From NCBI GenBank assembly GCA_022710245.1, contig JAKLHH010000092.1, positions 1 to 12,537 of the forward strand: DNA of 12,537 nt. The letters run 5' to 3'. Source of the DNA: Myxococcota bacterium. GTDB taxonomy: Bacteria; Myxococcota; Polyangia; GCA-2747355; JAKLHH01. A program made the position numbers and the translations under genes. Positions 1 through 6,450 of the stretch are shown here, piece by piece. The notes under the pieces were generated by a model. The model searched no databases, was not told the origin of the DNA, and was given only the letters and a program-made list of their open reading frames with translations. Position 1 is the stretch's first letter; every line of letters begins with the position of its first letter.

Positions 1-265
1 CAAGGGGAGGCCCGAGCGCAGGGAGAAGCCCGAGCGCAAGGCGAGGCCCGAGCGCAAGGCGAAGCCCGAGCCCAAGGCGAAGCCCGAGCCCAAGGCGAAG
101 CCCGAGCCCAAGGCGAAGCCTGAGCCCAAGGCGAAGCCTGAGCCCAAGGCGAAGAAGGCGGACCTGCCCGGCCTCGGTCTGCCCGCCGCCAAGACGACCA
201 AGAAAGGGCTGCTCCCTCCCCGGGTGGACCCGACGTCCAAGAAGGCCGCGTCCGAGAGCGAGTGA
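1..265 (+). CDS. C-terminal part of a Lys/Pro/Glu-rich repeat protein (5' end outside window)
   Basis: The frame is open from position 2 to a TGA at 263-265, giving 87 visible residues; the start lies left of the window. The visible part begins with eight hexapeptide units, three of the form [KR]PER[KR][AE] followed by five exact KPEPKA units. A basic low-complexity tail follows (KKADLPGLGLPAAKTTKK, then a stretch ending ASESE). There is no catalytic motif, membrane segment or recognisable fold. Such Lys/Pro/Glu repeats occur in extended linkers, in periplasm-spanning proteins of the TonB type and in basic nucleic-acid-binding tails; nothing here decides between these. The frame is chosen because only it turns the repeat into a regular K/P/E peptide ending in a clean stop 66 bp before the kinase start. 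Function unknown. Confidence 0.7.
   Translation, partial: KGRPERREKPERKARPERKAKPEPKAKPEPKAKPEPKAKPEPKAKPEPKAKKADLPGLGLPAAKTTKKGLLPPRVDPTSKKAASESE
8..151 (+). repeat. 18-bp coding tandem repeat (8 units; hexapeptide KPEPKA)
   Basis: Eight 18-bp units lie in register with the reading frame. Units at 8-61 are diverged (RPERRE, KPERKA, RPERKA). Units at 62-151 all encode KPEPKA. The DNA of the last five is identical except for one silent ccc-to-cct change in the final two, which points to recent unit duplication. Copy number could vary between strains without breaking the frame. Confidence 0.9.
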
Positions 266-331
266 GCTCCGCGCGTGCCGACCACCCGGGACGCTTGACC
301 GCGCCCGGAGGCCGTACTACGACCGGCTGCG

Positions 332-1456
332 ATGGAAGTCGCCATCGTCGCGTTGCTCTGCGTCTTCGGCATGCCGGTCGCCATTGTCGGCATCCGCCAG
401 TACTTCAAGCACCGCAACCTGCTGCTCGAGAGGGAGGCGGGGGTCGCGCCGGAGGAGCGCCAGCGCCTCGCTGTGCTGGAGAAGGAGCGCGCCCTCCTCG
501 AGCAGCGCGTGCAGAACCTGGAGACCATCGTCTGCTCGGTGGACCTCGAGCTGAACACGCGCCTGAACCGCCTGGCCGCGCAGCAGAGCCAGCTCGCCCT
601 CCCCGCGCCGGCGGCCGCGTCCGGGGCCGAGGCCGCGAGCAGCGGCCAGCTCGCGACGGGCACCGCGCTCGGCCGCTTCCGCGTCCAGCAGCTGATCGGC
701 CGCGGCGCGATGGGCGCGGTCTACCTGGCGAGCGATCCGCAGATCGGCGAGCCCGTGGCGCTCAAGGTGATCGCACGCAACGCCGCCGAGGACCCCGGCG
801 CCGCGGATCGGTTCCGTCGCGAGGCGAGCGCCGCGCGCAAGGTCACCCACCCGAACGTGATCCGGATCCACGATCTCGGCGAGGACGGAGGCGTCCTCTT
901 CCTCTCGATGGAGGACTTCCCCGGCAAGACGCTCGCCGAGATCCTGGCGCAGCGACGAACGCTGCCGCTGGCCGAGGTCCGCACCGTGGTCGCCCAGGTC
1001 GCCCAGGCGCTCGCCGCAGCGCACGCCGTGGGAGTCATCCACCGCGACCTGAAGCCGCAGAACGTGCTCGTCAACGAGCGCTGGGAGGTGCGCGTGATCG
1101 ACTTCGGGCTGGCCAAGGCCTCGTACCTGAGCAGCCTGACGGCCACGGGCCTGATCCTCGGCACTCCGGACTACATGGCGCCCGAGCAGATCCGCGGCCA
1201 GGAGATCGATCACCGCACGGACCTCTATGCGCTCGGAGCGATGACCTACCACCTCCTGGCGGGGCGGCCCCCGTTCATCGCCGAGTCGCCGATAGCCGTC
1301 GGCTTCCTCCACTGCAGCGAGCCGCCGCGGCCGCTTCGCGAGCTGGTGCCCGAGCTGCCAGCCACCGTCGAGGAGGCGGTGCAGAGGTGCCTCGCCAAGG
1401 ATCGCGCCGCGCGCTGGAACAGCGCCGAGGAGTTCGCGTCGCGCCTCTCCTCCTGA
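332..1456 (+). CDS. Membrane-anchored Hanks-type Ser/Thr protein kinase with PspB-like N-terminus
   Basis: The 374-aa protein should phosphorylate Ser/Thr residues of unknown targets from the inner membrane. Residues 2-20 form a membrane helix followed by basic residues (R22, K26, R28), which puts the C-terminus in the cytoplasm. Residues 40-85 form a coiled coil (ERQRLAVLE, RVQNLETIV) that resembles phage-shock protein PspB. The kinase domain covers about 114-374 and looks complete: Gly loop GRGAMG 123-128, catalytic K145, helix-C E164, HRDLKPQN 237-244, DFG 257-259, GTPDYMAPEQ 277-286 and conserved D297. It is an RD kinase, so activation-loop phosphorylation is likely (T269, T271 or nearby Ser). 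There is no PASTA or other extracellular sensor, unlike many myxobacterial kinases. ATG 332 is the only start after the in-frame stop at 296-298. The Shine-Dalgarno signal is poor: GGAGG at 307-311 is about 20 nt away. Confidence 0.95.
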   Translation: MEVAIVALLCVFGMPVAIVGIRQYFKHRNLLLEREAGVAPEERQRLAVLEKERALLEQRVQNLETIVCSVDLELNTRLNRLAAQQSQLALPAPAAASGAEAASSGQLATGTALGRFRVQQLIGRGAMGAVYLASDPQIGEPVALKVIARNAAEDPGAADRFRREASAARKVTHPNVIRIHDLGEDGGVLFLSMEDFPGKTLAEILAQRRTLPLAEVRTVVAQVAQALAAAHAVGVIHRDLKPQNVLVNERWEVRVIDFGLAKASYLSSLTATGLILGTPDYMAPEQIRGQEIDHRTDLYALGAMTYHLLAGRPPFIAESPIAVGFLHCSEPPRPLRELVPELPATVEEAVQRCLAKDRAARWNSAEEFASRLSS

Positions 1457-1497
1457 GCCTCTCCTGAGCTCGCCAGAGCGCTGATGACGAGGCTCGA

Positions 1498-1524
1498 CGG
1501 TGCGCGTCAAGGTCGTGCGCACCG
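1498..1524 (+). terminator. 8-bp perfect inverted repeat, possible terminator of the kinase gene
   Basis: CGGTGCGC (1498-1505) is exactly complementary to GCGCACCG (1517-1524) around an 11-nt loop, about 40 bp after the kinase stop. No T-run follows, so it is not a classical intrinsic terminator. It could equally be an operator-like palindrome or chance in GC-rich DNA. Confidence 0.3.
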
Positions 1525-1635
1525 GATGCTGCAACCAGGTGTGCGCAGCGCTGCTCAGGGACCACGGGCCCACCGCGGCAAGCACCGGTGGAGCCGGGAG
1601 CGCTGGCCGGCACAGGCCTTGCTCACCCAGGTGAC

Positions 1636-3774
1636 ATGCCGAGCCATCCCCTTCCCCCGAGGCTGCTGGTCCTGGCTGCGCTGCTCGTCACCTCCTGCGC
1701 TCCTCCCGCAGGGGAGCCCGGCTCCGAGCTGGAGGTCCGCGCTGCTGGTCTCAACGTCTGGGAGCTCCACGCCGGCGGGCCCCCGCTCGCGGCGGTCCCG
1801 GTCGAGAGCATCCACCTCGACCGCGTGACCGGCGCGCTGCAGCCTGGCGGCAGCCGCGTCCTCGCGGTGATCCATCACGGCGATCGCGGCGGCGCCAGCC
1901 TCCTCGCCCTGCTGGGCTCGGCGACGCGGATGCTCCTGCGCACCGACCGCACCAGCTCGCTCTCCACCCCGGTGTGGTCGCCGGACGGCGAGCGCTACGC
2001 GCTGGTCGTGGAGCGAGCGCCGCGGGCGCTGTGGTCCGGGGGAGCGAGGGTGCTGCAGGCGGGAGGTGAGCTCTGGACCGGCGAGGCTGGCGCGGCTCCC
2101 GTGCGGTGCGCGCCGGCGCTCGAGGACGCCGGACGCGTGGTGGGCTGGAGCGACGACGGCTGGCTGCTGGTGACGCGCCTGGCGCCAGGCGACCTGCCCG
2201 CGGAGGGGCTCGCCCGCGTCGACCCGCGCTCGGGCGCGGTGCGGGAGCTGGTCCCGGCCGGCGGCGTCGCCCACCACCACGGCTTCACCCAGGTCGGCGA
2301 CGCGATCGCCTTCGCGCGGGTCGAGGGCAGCATCTCCACGGCCCCGGCGCCCGACCAGCGGGTCCAGGTGCTCCTCGCCGACCTCGACGGCCGCAGCCGC
2401 GTGGTCGCCGAGGAGCGCGGCGCCCTCCCCGTCGAGCTCCGGCTCGTCGACGGAGAGCTCAGCTATCGCCTGGAGGGCTCCAGCCGGGTCGTGACGGTGG
2501 AGCTCTCGAGCGGCGCGCGCGTGGAGCGCGCACGGCCGCTCGCGAGGCCGGGGGCGCCCTCCGTGGCGCCGCTCCTCGCCACCTTCGCCACCATGCCCTA
2601 CGTCCATCAGGTCTACGACACGCCGGATGACTTCGCCGGCTACTGGGCCTGCGGACCGACCTCGACGGTGATGGCGGTCCAGGCCTTCGGCCGCCTGAAG
2701 CCGTGGCCGGTCACGGTCTCCACGCCCTCCTCGCACCAGAGCGACTTCGGCGCCTACGTCGCCTATACCTACACCGCGTTCGGCACCACCTTCGACCGCA
2801 TGCAGACCGACTCCAAGGGCAGCCCCGCGCACGGCGCCTACGGCTGGTGCACCGACGACGGCGCCGGCTGGGCGTGGCGGATGCAGGACTACGCGAAGAA
2901 GCACGACCTCAGCTCGGACTTCTTCGGCTCCTCCACCTTCGCTGACCTCAAGGCCGAGCTCGACGCTGGCAAGGCGGTGGTGCTCTCGACGCAGCTCACC
3001 TCCGCGGGCCACCTGATCACGGTGAAGGGCTACACCTCCGACGGCAAGCTGATCGTCAACGACCCGTACGGCGACAAGACCCTCGGCACCTACCCCAACC
3101 ACGACGGCGGCGGGGCCGTCTACAGCTGGTCCTACGTCTCGGCGAAGTGGCACATCACCGTCTATGGCACGCCCTCGCAGGTAGAGCCCGCGTATCGCGC
3201 GGTGCTGGTCGACCAGAGCTCGCCAGCGACCATGCAGGCCGGCGGCACGGCGACGGTGAAGCTGACCTACAAGAACACCGGCACCAAGGCGTGGGACGCA
3301 GACACCCGGCTCGGCACCAGCACCCCCCGCGACCGCGCGAGCCCCTTCCGCGCCGCGGGCTGGATCAAGGAGAACCGCGCCGCGGCGATGACGGCGACCC
3401 AGCCGGGCGCCAGCGCGACCCTGACCTTCAGCCTGACCGCGCCTGCGGTCGACGAGACGAAGACCTTCACCGAGTGCTTCAACCTGGTGCAGGAGGGCGT
3501 CAACTGGTTCTCTGACCAGGGCGGCCCCAAGGACGACGCGGTCTGCCTCACGATCACGGTGAGCCCTCCGGGGACCGCGCCGATCGATCCGCAGCCCGAG
3601 GAGCCGAAGCCTGACGCCACGCCGACGCCGACGCCGACACCGGCCACGCCCTCGTCGCGCCCGAACGCGGCCGGGTTCTGCGCGGTCGGCGGGGCTGCGG
3701 ACGCGACGCTGCCCGGCGTCCTCCTTCTGCTCCTCGGCCTGGCGCTCGCGCGCTCGCGCGGCCGCCGGCGATGA
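1636..3774 (+). CDS. Exported propeller / C39-like cysteine peptidase / NBR1-Ig protein with MYXO-CTERM-like tail
   Basis: 712 aa from ATG 1636. Residues 1-21 are a lipoprotein signal peptide with lipobox LVTSC (Cys21). About 25-310 looks like a PD40/TolB-type propeller (WSPDGER near 114). About 318-510 is a papain-fold C39-type domain with Cys339 (ACGPTS), His459 (AGHLITVKGY) and N475/D476 (IVNDPYGD) as the expected catalytic set. About 517-645 is an Ig-like domain resembling the NBR1 central domain (TYKNTGTKAWD). A Pro/Thr linker follows, then Cys682, a hydrophobic stretch and RGRRR, which resembles a MYXO-CTERM sorting tail. I infer an envelope or surface cysteine peptidase or amidase; the substrate is unknown. 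A GTG at 1588 would add 16 residues, but ATG 1636 puts the signal peptide at the true N-terminus and has AGGTGA just upstream (1629-1634). Confidence 0.85.
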   Translation: MPSHPLPPRLLVLAALLVTSCAPPAGEPGSELEVRAAGLNVWELHAGGPPLAAVPVESIHLDRVTGALQPGGSRVLAVIHHGDRGGASLLALLGSATRMLLRTDRTSSLSTPVWSPDGERYALVVERAPRALWSGGARVLQAGGELWTGEAGAAPVRCAPALEDAGRVVGWSDDGWLLVTRLAPGDLPAEGLARVDPRSGAVRELVPAGGVAHHHGFTQVGDAIAFARVEGSISTAPAPDQRVQVLLADLDGRSRVVAEERGALPVELRLVDGELSYRLEGSSRVVTVELSSGARVERARPLARPGAPSVAPLLATFATMPYVHQVYDTPDDFAGYWACGPTSTVMAVQAFGRLKPWPVTVSTPSSHQSDFGAYVAYTYTAFGTTFDRMQTDSKGSPAHGAYGWCTDDGAGWAWRMQDYAKKHDLSSDFFGSSTFADLKAELDAGKAVVLSTQLTSAGHLITVKGYTSDGKLIVNDPYGDKTLGTYPNHDGGGAVYSWSYVSAKWHITVYGTPSQVEPAYRAVLVDQSSPATMQAGGTATVKLTYKNTGTKAWDADTRLGTSTPRDRASPFRAAGWIKENRAAAMTATQPGASATLTFSLTAPAVDETKTFTECFNLVQEGVNWFSDQGGPKDDAVCLTITVSPPGTAPIDPQPEEPKPDATPTPTPTPATPSSRPNAAGFCAVGGAADATLPGVLLLLLGLALARSRGRRR
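3619..3642 (+). repeat. 6-bp coding microsatellite (Thr-Pro linker)
   Basis: Four units of acgccg, the last with one silent change (acaccg), encode a TPTPTPTP linker. It joins the Ig domain to the C-terminal sorting tail, where a flexible wall- or membrane-spanning spacer is expected. Confidence 0.8.
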
Positions 3775-4067
3775 CCGTCGCCGAGCTCCGCGCCCGCTTC
3801 AGCTGGGCGCCGATCCGCGGCTGCCCCGGCCGCGAGGTGCTGCGCGGGGCCGACCCGCGCCTGACGCCCGCCGCGCTCCTCGGACACGGGGTGGAGGCGC
3901 GCTCGTACCGGTCGCCCGCGGCCGAGGACGAGGTGCTGGTCGCGCTGCTCCCCGACGGCGGGCTCCTCTCCTACGCGCGCGGGGACGGCACCTTCGTGCA
4001 CACGCTCAACACGCCCGAGGGGCTCGCCCGGAAGCTCGCCCAGCTCGGCATCGACCTCGGCGCGTAG
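3771..4067 (+). CDS. 98-aa protein of unknown function, translationally coupled to the C39-like gene
   Basis: The ATG overlaps the upstream stop as ATGA (3771-3774). No Shine-Dalgarno sequence is visible, so translation probably depends on termination of the upstream gene. The 98-aa protein has no signal peptide or membrane helix and should be cytosolic. It contains WAPIRGCPGREVLRG at 12-26 with a single Cys18, and an ordered C-terminal part (GGLLSYARGDGTFVHTLNTP, then a helix ending ARKLAQLGIDL). The body looks like a small compact alpha/beta fold rather than a random frame. I do not recognise the family with confidence. Coupling to an exported protein is odd for a cytosolic product; a regulatory or metabolic role is possible but unsupported. 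Its stop lies 9 bp from the stop of the convergent minus-strand gene. Confidence 0.75.
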   Translation: MTVAELRARFSWAPIRGCPGREVLRGADPRLTPAALLGHGVEARSYRSPAAEDEVLVALLPDGGLLSYARGDGTFVHTLNTPEGLARKLAQLGIDLGA

Positions 4068-4076
4068 GACGGAGGC

Positions 4077-4796
4077 TCAGCCGACCTCGAGGACCAGCGT
4101 GTCGAGCGCGAGCCCGTCCTCGTGCTCGACGAGGAGCTCGGCCTGGTAGAGGCCGGGGGCCTCGGGCAGCGACCAGCGCACGCGCCCCGGGGCCACCGCG
4201 AGGCTGCCGCCAGTCACCGTCCAGCCGACGCGCCCCCCGGCGCTGGCGCGCGCGCGCAGCTCGACCTCGCGCCCCTCGCGCCGGACCAGCTCGATGCGAG
4301 CCTCGCCTCGCCGCTCGAGCGGGAGCTGCCGCCGGAGCTCGGTGAGCTTCACCGCGCTGCCGGTGATGCTGAAGGTGAACTGCCTCTTCACCGGGCAGGT
4401 GTTCTGCGCGTCCGCGAGCGTCCCCTCGAGGAGGAAGCTCCCGCTCGTCGTGCTCGGCGCCTGCAGCTCGAGGATGACGTCGAGGACGCCCATCTCGGTG
4501 CGGGAGGGCGTCGCGCTGACGACCTTCGCCAGGCCAGAGAGCGCCGTCACCCTGGCGCCCTCCTTCCAGCCCGCCTGGCTGCGGTAGGTGCCGTTGTGGA
4601 CCACCCGGACCGCGAGCTGGGTCCCGCTCACCGTGCCGCTGGCCCCGAGGGTCTGGCCCGAGCCGACCTCGCTGCACTGGAGCGGCGGCGGCGCGGGATC
4701 CACCGCCCCGTCGTCGCTGCAGGTGGTGAGGCCGACGCTGGCCAGCGTGACGCCGCCGCCGAGGACCAGCTTCTTCGAGATCTCCCTGATGGTCAT
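4077..4796 (-). CDS. Small exported beta-rich protein (two Ig-like regions), last gene of the radical SAM unit
   Basis: 239 aa. The N-terminus (REISKKLVLGGGVTLASVGL) looks like a signal peptide ending LTTC at Cys26. Thr at -1 is unusual for a lipobox, and the SKKLVL stretch resembles a Tat motif with KK in place of RR, so the export route is uncertain. After an acidic, Pro-rich linker (DPAPPPLQC, Cys41) come two beta-rich regions, about 45-146 and 158-238; the second resembles an Ig/PKD-like domain (WTVTGGSL, GLYQAELLVEH). Cys41 and Cys134 could form a disulfide after export. The start codon sits inside the 3' end of the radical SAM gene (ATGA, 4793-4796) behind a strong AAGGAGG. That tight coupling suggests a substrate or partner of the enzyme; this is inference. 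Family not recognised. Confidence 0.85.
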   Translation of the reverse strand: MTIREISKKLVLGGGVTLASVGLTTCSDDGAVDPAPPPLQCSEVGSGQTLGASGTVSGTQLAVRVVHNGTYRSQAGWKEGARVTALSGLAKVVSATPSRTEMGVLDVILELQAPSTTSGSFLLEGTLADAQNTCPVKRQFTFSITGSAVKLTELRRQLPLERRGEARIELVRREGREVELRARASAGGRVGWTVTGGSLAVAPGRVRWSLPEAPGLYQAELLVEHEDGLALDTLVLEVG

Positions 4797-6430
4797 GCAG
4801 CCTCCTTGATCTGGATCCGCCGCTCGAGCTCGCGGCGCAGCGCCTTCACCTCGCCGAGGAAGGCGAGGTCCGCCGCGGCCACGGCCCGCGCCAGCTCGAG
4901 GGTGAACGCCTTGGCCGAGGCCTGGTCCTCGAGCTCCGCGCCCAGCGCGAAGACGAGGGCCTGCCGCAGCCCGGCCACGCTGTCCTCGCCGATCCGGCGC
5001 GAGAGCCCGCGGAGCTCCGCCCCCAGCGCGGCATCCCAGGCGCGCGGATGGAAGCGACGCACCACCTCGGCGTCGTAGCGGAGCCCCATGTTGAGGTTCG
5101 CGATCCCGTCGGGCTTGAAGTTGCGCGTCGCGAAGGCGGTCGTCACCACGCGGAAGAGCAGCTCGGCGCGCGGGTCGGCGAGCTCGTAGCTCCAGGCGAG
5201 GTAGCTCCCGGCCAGTCGCCCCTCGGCCGCCAGGCGAGCCTGCAGCGGCGTCCCCGCGTAGACCTCCGCGCGGCAGAAGTTGAAGGGCGCCTCGCAGAAG
5301 TCGGCGAGGAAGGCGAGCTCTGCCTCGACGCTGCCGAGGGTCGCGTCGGGGTGAAAGAGGAGCAGGTTGAAGGAGCAGTAGACCTCGAGCTCGCCGAGGA
5401 TGGCGAGCGCCCTGCGGCCAGCGTCGAGCGGCATGCCACGCTGCAGGCAGGCGACGCCCTCGCGCGAGGCGCTCTCGATGCCCACGTAGGCGCGGATCAT
5501 CCCGAGCTCCCGCAGCAGCGCGAAGAGCTCGCGCTCCACGTCGTCGGGCCGGCACTTGACCACCAGCCCCACCTCGCCCGCGAGGCCGCGCGCCCGGAGC
5601 GCCTCGCCGAGGCGCTGGCAGCGCTCCAGGTTCCGCGCCCGGTCGTGCACGAGGAAGTTGTCGTCGTGGAAGATGAAGAGCCGCACGCCGCGACGCTCGT
5701 GCTCGATCGCCATCTCCTCGGCGATCGCCTCGGGCGAGCGCGTGCGATAGCGTGGCCCGCTGGCCGCCGCGCCGTAGGCGTGGATGCAGCAGAAGGCGCA
5801 GGCGCCGGTGCAGCCGCGGCTGCCGAGGATGGGGGCGGAGCGGACGCCGAGGACCTGGTGCGGCTCGGCCGGCCTGAGCGGCGGCGCCAGCGCGTCGAGC
5901 TCCGGCAGCGCGCGCGGCGGTCCGACGACCGGCCCGCCCTCGCCCCGGGTGACCAGGCCGGGGACCCCGGAGAGCGCCTCCCCACGGAGGAGCCGCTGGC
6001 AGAGCTCGACGATCGTCTCCTCGCCCTCGTGCCGCACCGCCGAGTCGAGGGCCGGCAGGTCGCGGAGGAGCGCCGCGTGCTCGAAGGTGGCGAAGTGCCC
6101 ACCCACGGTCAGGTGCCCGCGGTAGCCCGCGCCGCGGATCGCCTCGAGCAGCGCCATCAGCTCGCGCGCGTGGTGCTGGAACGGGATCGAGACGCCGACG
6201 GCCAGCGGCGCCTCGGCGAGGACGGCCTCCACCACGCCGGCCTGGTCGGCGCCCGAGCTGAAGGCGAGCAGCCGCGGCTCGAGGCCCGCGCGCTCCAGCG
6301 CCGCGGCGAGGTAGCGGAGCGAGAGGTTCTCCTCGAGCTCCGCCCCGACCAGGGCGACGACGCGCGTCTGCTGCGCTTGCTCCACTCGGCTCACGCTGAC
6401 GATTTGACCATCAGGACGGGGGCGCGGCAA
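4793..6430 (-). CDS. B12-binding-domain radical SAM enzyme
   Basis: 545 aa from TTG 6430. About residues 20-165 form a Rossmann-like cobalamin-binding domain (VVALVGAELEEN, LTVGGHFATFEHAALLRDLP, RHEGEETIVEL) without the DxHxxG motif, as in many B12-radical SAM enzymes. The radical SAM core starts at about 200 with C207-x3-C211-x2-C214 (GCTGACAFC) for the 4Fe-4S cluster. It continues through IFHDDNFL and YVGIESAS to a helical C-terminal region. Family members often methylate unactivated carbons or rearrange small molecules or peptides; the substrate here is unknown. TTG is preferred because GAGGAG lies 6 nt upstream; GTG at 6394 or 6385 lacks such a signal. The gene starts 20 bp after the propeller gene and overlaps the next by ATGA, so a three-gene operon is likely. 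Confidence 0.9.
   Translation of the reverse strand: MPRPRPDGQIVSVSRVEQAQQTRVVALVGAELEENLSLRYLAAALERAGLEPRLLAFSSGADQAGVVEAVLAEAPLAVGVSIPFQHHARELMALLEAIRGAGYRGHLTVGGHFATFEHAALLRDLPALDSAVRHEGEETIVELCQRLLRGEALSGVPGLVTRGEGGPVVGPPRALPELDALAPPLRPAEPHQVLGVRSAPILGSRGCTGACAFCCIHAYGAAASGPRYRTRSPEAIAEEMAIEHERRGVRLFIFHDDNFLVHDRARNLERCQRLGEALRARGLAGEVGLVVKCRPDDVERELFALLRELGMIRAYVGIESASREGVACLQRGMPLDAGRRALAILGELEVYCSFNLLLFHPDATLGSVEAELAFLADFCEAPFNFCRAEVYAGTPLQARLAAEGRLAGSYLAWSYELADPRAELLFRVVTTAFATRNFKPDGIANLNMGLRYDAEVVRRFHPRAWDAALGAELRGLSRRIGEDSVAGLRQALVFALGAELEDQASAKAFTLELARAVAAADLAFLGEVKALRRELERRIQIKEAA
4801..4807 (-). promoter_or_regulatory. Shine-Dalgarno AAGGAGG for the small exported protein
   Basis: On the minus strand AAGGAGG lies 4 nt before ATG 4796, inside the last codons of the radical SAM gene. 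It fixes the start of the downstream gene well inside a much longer open frame and shows that the gene is translated independently as well as coupled. Confidence 0.8.
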
Positions 6431-6436
6431 GCGGCG

Positions 6437-6442
6437 CTCCTC
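6437..6442 (-). promoter_or_regulatory. Shine-Dalgarno GAGGAG supporting a TTG start for the radical SAM gene
   Basis: The minus strand reads GAGGAG, six bases (CGCCGC), then TTG (6430-6428) in frame with the radical SAM domain. The site lies in the 20-bp gap after the stop of the upstream propeller gene. The two in-frame GTG codons further downstream have nothing comparable. Confidence 0.6.
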
Positions 6443-6450
6443 ACGGGGCC

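Noticed and set aside
1..151. Possible CRISPR-like array
   Set aside because: The 18-bp units are directly adjacent without spacers and encode an in-frame hexapeptide.
262..1467. Plus-strand open frame of about 400 codons across the kinase region
   Set aside because: It is an Arg/Pro/Ala-rich shadow of the kinase, which has all its catalytic motifs in the other frame.
1555..3153. Minus-strand open frame of about 530 codons opposite the C39-like gene
   Set aside because: The composition is Arg/Gly/Val-rich with no motif. It arises from GC-rich codons on the other strand.
4797..5555. Upstream extension of the small exported protein frame to 5555
   Set aside because: It overlaps the radical SAM gene. 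AAGGAGG before ATG 4796 and a signal peptide starting there fix the start.
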